Positions 60,211-64,000 of a DNA stretch of 64,000 bases are shown here, piece by piece. Under the pieces are notes generated by a model. It ran no database searches. It saw only the letters and a list, made by a program, of their open reading frames with translations, and had not been told where the DNA came from. Origin of the DNA: DAISIL01 sp036822015 (lineage in GTDB: Bacteria > Bacteroidota > Bacteroidia > Cytophagales > Bernardetiaceae); contig DAISIL010000008.1 of assembly GCA_036822015.1 (NCBI GenBank), positions 1-64,000 of the forward strand. The letters are read 5' to 3'. The translations under genes and the position numbers were made by a program. Numbering within the stretch: the stretch's first letter is position 1; each line of letters opens with the position of its first letter.

Positions 60211-60259
60211 GGTCAATCGGGGTTATGATGGTTCATTGAATGCTGTAAATTTAAGAAAA

Positions 60260-60826
60260 TCAAGAATTTTCGCCAGGCAAGAGATTTGAAATTTCGCTTT
60301 CTTCGATCAAGATACCGATGCTGGCCTCAAACTCGTCTTCGTCCCACTGCTCAATCACGAGGATATGGGCTTCGGTATCGTCATAATACTCCCACGAGAT
60401 GAACTCATCAGATTCTTCCCTGGACTGCTTAGCCGTGTTGCGGAAAAAACCTGGGCGTTCGTTTTCGCGGTAAAACTTTGTTCCCTCATACGTAATCTCG
60501 CGGGGAGGTGCGCCCTTGTCTTCGATGCGCTCAAAGATTTCACGACCGAGCCGTCCGGCGCGTATCTTTCGGGAGAGCGTCAGGGTAACGCCGTCATCAT
60601 TATCGACACTCAAAAAGGCTTCGTCGTCGTCCGAGACAATGCGATATTCGTAGGAGAAATTGAAGTTGCCCCAGTCGTATTCGTACTCATCCTTGACTAC
60701 CCAGGTCTTGAGGTCATAATCAAACGTAAAGCCTACCCGTATGTCGGTTACCTGTAGGTTGGTTACGTCATAAGCCGGACGGTCGTCGCGTTCTTTCTTC
60801 TTTTTCTTAAAAAAATCAAAAGGCAT
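60260..60826 (-). CDS. DUF4178 domain protein
   Basis: This 188-residue cytoplasmic protein starts MPFDFFKKKKKERDDRPAYD. The central region, with VGFTFDYDLKTWVVKDEYEY, then YRIVSDDDEAFLSVDNDDGV and ILVIEQWDEDEFEASIG, fits DUF4178. This family has been noted near polyamine, potassium channel and membrane-stress genes in other bacteria, but no such gene is present here. It lies 33 bases downstream of trpC and upstream of the Ser/Arg-rich lipoprotein gene. Confidence 0.8.
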   Translation of the reverse strand: MPFDFFKKKKKERDDRPAYDVTNLQVTDIRVGFTFDYDLKTWVVKDEYEYDWGNFNFSYEYRIVSDDDEAFLSVDNDDGVTLTLSRKIRAGRLGREIFERIEDKGAPPREITYEGTKFYRENERPGFFRNTAKQSREESDEFISWEYYDDTEAHILVIEQWDEDEFEASIGILIEESEISNLLPGENS

Positions 60827-60859
60827 AGTGTGTCGTGTTTTGTCATCTATAAACGTATT

Positions 60860-61666
60860 CTACGAAAAATCGTTGCTCAAAAAATTGATAAATTTCTGAC
60901 AAGCAAGCCCAGGATCAGGCTGGCGCATAAAGTATTCTCCGATCAAGAAACCCATAAAGCCGTCGGATTGGAGCGCACGCACGGTGCGCGGGTCGTTGAG
61001 TCCGCTTTCGCTGATGCGGGGCTTATCCTGGGGCAAGGACTGGGCTAGGCTTCGGGAGTGTTCCAGATCGACGGCAAAGGTGCGGAGGTTGCGGTTGTTG
61101 ATGCCGATGATGTCCACCGTCGGGGCAGCCCGATAAATATCCATATCTTCGGCTTGATGGATTTCGAGTAAGACCTCCAGCCCCAGCTCCTGGGCCGTAG
61201 CCGTAAGTTCCTGGGCTTGGGCAGGCGAAAGCACAGCCGCGATAAGCAAAACCACATCTGCCCCAAAGGCTTTTGCCTCCATGACCTGGTAAGCATCTAC
61301 AACAAAATCCTTGCGAAGTAACGGAACAGATACCGTCTCCCGTGCCTGGGCAAGATCGTGTAGCGATCCACCAAAGAACGTCTCGTCTGTCAGGACGGAG
61401 ATACCCGCCACCCCTGCCCGGGCATAACCCGCTGCCACGGAGGCAACTTCGGCACCAAGCCGTATGTCGGGTTTGGAAGGCGAACGCCGCTTAAACTCGG
61501 CAATCAACCCATGCCCGATACCCTCCCGTAGGCGTTCCGATAGGGAGTGCGTCTTCCGTCCAAAATGCGGCATGGCTTCGAGATCGGTGGTGTTACGCTG
61601 GGCTTGGGACGCAGGAATCTCGACATTTTGTTTGTGAGCAATGATTTTTTGAAGGGTATCCAGCAT
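60860..61666 (-). CDS. trpC: Indole-3-glycerol phosphate synthase
   Basis: This 268-residue TIM-barrel enzyme closes the indole ring in tryptophan synthesis. Characteristic motifs are LIAEFKRRSPSKPDIR (catalytic KxSPS), ISVLTDETFFGGSL, PLLRKDFVVDAYQV (RKDF), LEVLLEIHQAED and IGINNRNLRTF, then SESGLNDPRTV. All catalytic Lys/Glu residues appear intact. No other trp gene is next to it: upstream lies prfC by 12 bases and downstream the DUF4178 gene. The trpB gene is about 55 kb away on the opposite strand, so the pathway is dispersed. Confidence 0.98.
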   Translation of the reverse strand: MLDTLQKIIAHKQNVEIPASQAQRNTTDLEAMPHFGRKTHSLSERLREGIGHGLIAEFKRRSPSKPDIRLGAEVASVAAGYARAGVAGISVLTDETFFGGSLHDLAQARETVSVPLLRKDFVVDAYQVMEAKAFGADVVLLIAAVLSPAQAQELTATAQELGLEVLLEIHQAEDMDIYRAAPTVDIIGINNRNLRTFAVDLEHSRSLAQSLPQDKPRISESGLNDPRTVRALQSDGFMGFLIGEYFMRQPDPGLACQKFINFLSNDFS

Positions 61667-61678
61667 TTTGTTTTTTCT

Positions 61679-63259
61679 TTAAAAATCGGAGGTGAAATAA
61701 AAAGACACCTTCGGAAACTGCTCCTGGGCTTGCGTGATGGCAAAGTCGGAGTTAGCCAGAAAAACGTTGTTGCCGTGCTTATCGGTAGCCATATAGCGGC
61801 TTTTGCGCTCCTTAAAATCGGCCAGTTGCCTGGGGTCATCGCTGCGCACCCAACAGGCTTTGTGGAGTTGGATGGTTTCGTATCGGCATTTGGCATTGTA
61901 CTCATGTTCAAGGCGATACTGAATGACCTCAAACTGCAAAGCCCCCACTGTGCCGAGGATTTTGCGTCCCGTATATTGGGAGGTAAAGAGCTGGGCAACC
62001 CCCTCGTCCATGAGCTGCTCGAGTCCTTTGTGGAACTGCTTGGCTTTCATGGGATCGGCGTTGTCGATGTAACGAAAAAGCTCCGGAGCAAAACTAGGGA
62101 TACCCCTAAATGCCAATTTTTCACCTTCGGTGAGGGCATCACCGATCTTAAACGTCCCCGTATCGTGCAAACCCACAATATCGCCTGGATAGGCGTAGTC
62201 GATGACTGATTTTTTTTCAGCCATAAACGATGTCGGGTTCGAGAACTTGAGTTGCTTGCCCGAGCGGACGTGCAGATAGTTGTGGTTGCGTTCAAACTGC
62301 CCCGAGCAGACCTTCACAAAGGCAATCCGATCGCGGTGTTTGGGATCCATATTGGCGTGAATCTTAAAGACAAAGCCCGAGAATTTTTCTTGTTCGGGAG
62401 CAACCAACCCCACATCGACAGACGCAGGCTGGGGCGGCGGGGCAATCTCAACGAAGCAGTCCAGGAGTTCTTTTACGCCAAAGTTGTTGATGGCACTCCC
62501 AAAAAAGACCGGCGAAAGCTCGCCCCGCAGGTATGCCTCCCTGTCAAATTCGGGATAAACCCCTTGCACCAAATCGACTTCCTCGCGTAGTGTCTGGGTG
62601 GCGCGTTGTCCGATGTACTGTTGTAGGCTGGGGTCGGTGAGGTCTTCAAAGGCAATCACTTCTTCGGCGTGCTGCTTGCCATGAGGGCTAAACAAACTCA
62701 ACTTTTGCTCAAAAATGTTATAGACACCCTGAAAATCTTGCCCCATCCCAATCGGCCAGCTCAAGGGGCATACGGTCAAGCCCAACTTCTCCTCCACTTC
62801 GTCGAGTAGCTCCATGGCATCTTTTCCGAAGCGGTCTAGTTTGTTGATAAAAACGATGATGGGCGTTTGTCGCATCCGACAGACACCAACCAGTTTTTCG
62901 GTTTGTTGCTCGACACCTTTGGCTACGTCGATGACCACAATCACACTATCAACAGCCGTCAGGGTACGGTAGGTATCCTCGGCAAAGTCCTGGTGGCCAG
63001 GCGTATCCAGGATGTTTATTTTTTTGCCGACATACTCAAAGCCCATCACGGAGGTAGCCACGGAGATACCCCGTTGGCGTTCGATTTCCATGAAATCCGA
63101 CGTAGCTGTTTTTTTGATTTTGTTGGACTTAACCGCCCCGGCTACCTGAATGGCTCCCCCAAAGAGGAGGAGCTTTTCGGTGAGCGTTGTTTTGCCCGCG
63201 TCGGGGTGCGAGATGATGGCAAAGGTGCGTCGTCGTTCGATTTCTTGTAAGCGATTCAT
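61679..63259 (-). CDS. prfC: Peptide chain release factor 3
   Basis: This 526-residue GTPase recycles RF1/RF2 from terminating ribosomes. The ATG at 63259 (MNRLQEIERRRTFAIISHPD) is the family start; the longer frame to 63412 adds unrelated residues. G motifs are clear: AIISHPDAGKTTLTEKLL (P-loop), ILDTPGHQDFAEDTY and VFINKLDRFG. Domain II and the RF3 C-terminal domain (VGALQFEVIQYRLEHEYNAK) follow. It lies 80 bases after the enoyl-CoA hydratase gene and 12 before trpC. Confidence 0.97.
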   Translation of the reverse strand: MNRLQEIERRRTFAIISHPDAGKTTLTEKLLLFGGAIQVAGAVKSNKIKKTATSDFMEIERQRGISVATSVMGFEYVGKKINILDTPGHQDFAEDTYRTLTAVDSVIVVIDVAKGVEQQTEKLVGVCRMRQTPIIVFINKLDRFGKDAMELLDEVEEKLGLTVCPLSWPIGMGQDFQGVYNIFEQKLSLFSPHGKQHAEEVIAFEDLTDPSLQQYIGQRATQTLREEVDLVQGVYPEFDREAYLRGELSPVFFGSAINNFGVKELLDCFVEIAPPPQPASVDVGLVAPEQEKFSGFVFKIHANMDPKHRDRIAFVKVCSGQFERNHNYLHVRSGKQLKFSNPTSFMAEKKSVIDYAYPGDIVGLHDTGTFKIGDALTEGEKLAFRGIPSFAPELFRYIDNADPMKAKQFHKGLEQLMDEGVAQLFTSQYTGRKILGTVGALQFEVIQYRLEHEYNAKCRYETIQLHKACWVRSDDPRQLADFKERKSRYMATDKHGNNVFLANSDFAITQAQEQFPKVSFYFTSDF

Positions 63260-63339
63260 CAAAAGTAAAGCGATTTTTCGATTTTTGTCAGGTAAGCCAA
63301 AGCACCTGCGGCGCATCCGGGACAGGTGTAGGAGTGGTC

Positions 63340-64000
63340 TTAACCCACAGGGGATTTTTGGGAGAGGTGCTTGACCAGCCCGCCCAATACCTGCCGCGCC
63401 GCCGGACTCCACCAGTGCGCCAACGATTCGGCCAGCTGGGCCGCCTTATGCGCCTCCGAACTGCTCATGCGTTGAAGCAAATCACGGCGTAGGTTGGCTT
63501 TGCTTTTACGCCACGTCGAAGGCTCAAAGCGCATGTACATCTGTGCCTGGGCGATGGCGCGTTCGATCACCTGCTCGGCGGGGACGAGGGCATCCACCAG
63601 ACCCACCTCGGCGGCTTCTTCGGGGGTCAGGAGCTTGCCTTCCATCAGATATTGGTAGGCTTTGCGGCTCCCGATCCAGAAGCGATAGACTTCAAAGATG
63701 GACTCGGGCAGCATAATCCCAACCGGAATTTCATTAAGACCGATCTGAAACTTGCCCTCTGCCATTACCCGATAATCACAACCAATGGCCAGCACACAGC
63801 CACCCGCCGGGCTATGCCCCGTGATAGCTGCCACTAGCGGCTTGGGAAAGCGCAGCATATCTTCCAGAAGTGCTAGGAAATTTTGCCAAAACGAGGTGAT
63901 TTCCGCCTCGTCGTAGCCATAAAGCTCGATGACATCTAGCCCCACAGAAAAGAAATTTTCCTGACCCGCCAACACTACTGCTCGGCAGTCTTCGGCGGTG
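63340..64000 (-). CDS. Enoyl-CoA hydratase/isomerase family protein (5' end outside window)
   Basis: The frame is open to the window's right edge, so the N-terminus is missing. The visible ~219 residues include AEDCRAVVLAGQENFFSVGL (first oxyanion-hole strand) and KPLVAAITGHSPAGGCVLAI (second oxyanion hole GHSPAGG), then NEIPVGIMLPESIFEVYRFW. The Glu residues of true crotonases are only partly matched, so isomerase or other crotonase activity is equally possible. Substrate is unknown. It probably leads the minus-strand run of prfC, trpC, DUF4178 and lipoprotein genes. Confidence 0.88.
   Translation of the reverse strand, partial: TAEDCRAVVLAGQENFFSVGLDVIELYGYDEAEITSFWQNFLALLEDMLRFPKPLVAAITGHSPAGGCVLAIGCDYRVMAEGKFQIGLNEIPVGIMLPESIFEVYRFWIGSRKAYQYLMEGKLLTPEEAAEVGLVDALVPAEQVIERAIAQAQMYMRFEPSTWRKSKANLRRDLLQRMSSSEAHKAAQLAESLAHWWSPAARQVLGGLVKHLSQKSPVG

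Noticed and set aside
1..64000. tRNA, rRNA, CRISPR arrays, insertion sequences, phage genes
   Set aside because: No cloverleaf, repeat-spacer pattern, transposase motif or phage structural gene was seen on reading both strands; a dedicated scan was not possible.

Overview
This is a chromosomal segment of a Bacteroidota bacterium, most likely of the Saprospiria type. Supporting signs are a type IX secretion (T9SS) C-terminal sorting domain, an SBBP/PKD-repeat surface protein, a PorE-like lipoprotein, a Bacteroidota-type PUR (DUF3276) protein, a coaE-ybbR pair, and promoters of the TTG-N19/21-TAnnTTTG class. GC content is moderate, around 50 percent by eye. The class-level assignment is inference from gene content. 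I see no tRNA, rRNA, CRISPR array, insertion sequence or phage gene, and no gene-free stretch longer than 300 bases.

Layout. 1-2.7 kb: minus-strand partial giant secreted repeat protein. 2.9-9.6 kb: long plus-strand run with a membrane/coiled-coil protein, trpB, a TPR protein, small membrane and exported proteins, yicC and a 2-hydroxyacid dehydrogenase. 9.7-12.4 kb: minus-strand tonB, rhomboid protease and manC. 12.6-17.4 kb: rpmE2 (zinc-free L31) and rpoC, which has no rpoB beside it. 17.6-24.6 kb: TetR-controlled RND efflux operon (tetR, tolC-like, small coiled-coil gene, adaptor, pump) with a perfect operator-like dyad in front and a strong terminator behind. 24.7-25.6 kb: SdpR/SdpI-like pair. 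25.8-32.4 kb: FG-GAP/T9SS cargo, a small exported protein, an M1-like peptidase and a metal ABC permease fused to a DtxR-like domain. 32.4-37.4 kb: GT4 glycosyltransferase, TPR protein, ArsR-rhodanese pair, VWA protein, Nudix hydrolase. 37.4-42.1 kb: minus-strand run of a 49-aa membrane protein, PorE-like lipoprotein, Fur regulator, STAS protein and C-terminal processing protease. 42.2-47.7 kb: tightly packed plus-strand surface-glycan cassette (GT-D-like, FkbM, GT2, asparagine-synthase-like, CapA-like), AT-rich in its middle. 47.7-50.9 kb: ferritin, hldD, coaE, ybbR. 50.9-57.0 kb: trkH, an unknown protein, SiaC-like, fbp, purH, PUR protein. 57.3-64.0 kb: gluzincin-like peptidase, lipase-like lipoprotein, Ser/Arg/Gly-rich lipoprotein, DUF4178 protein, trpC, prfC and a partial enoyl-CoA hydratase.

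How they fit together. Most of the window is housekeeping plus envelope biology: secretion and T9SS cargo, TonB energy transduction, efflux, and glycan and heptose synthesis. The most unusual points are the isolated rpoC, the glycan cassette with its amidotransferase-like ligase, the orphan permease-repressor fusion, the scattered trp genes, and several conserved-looking small proteins without known function.
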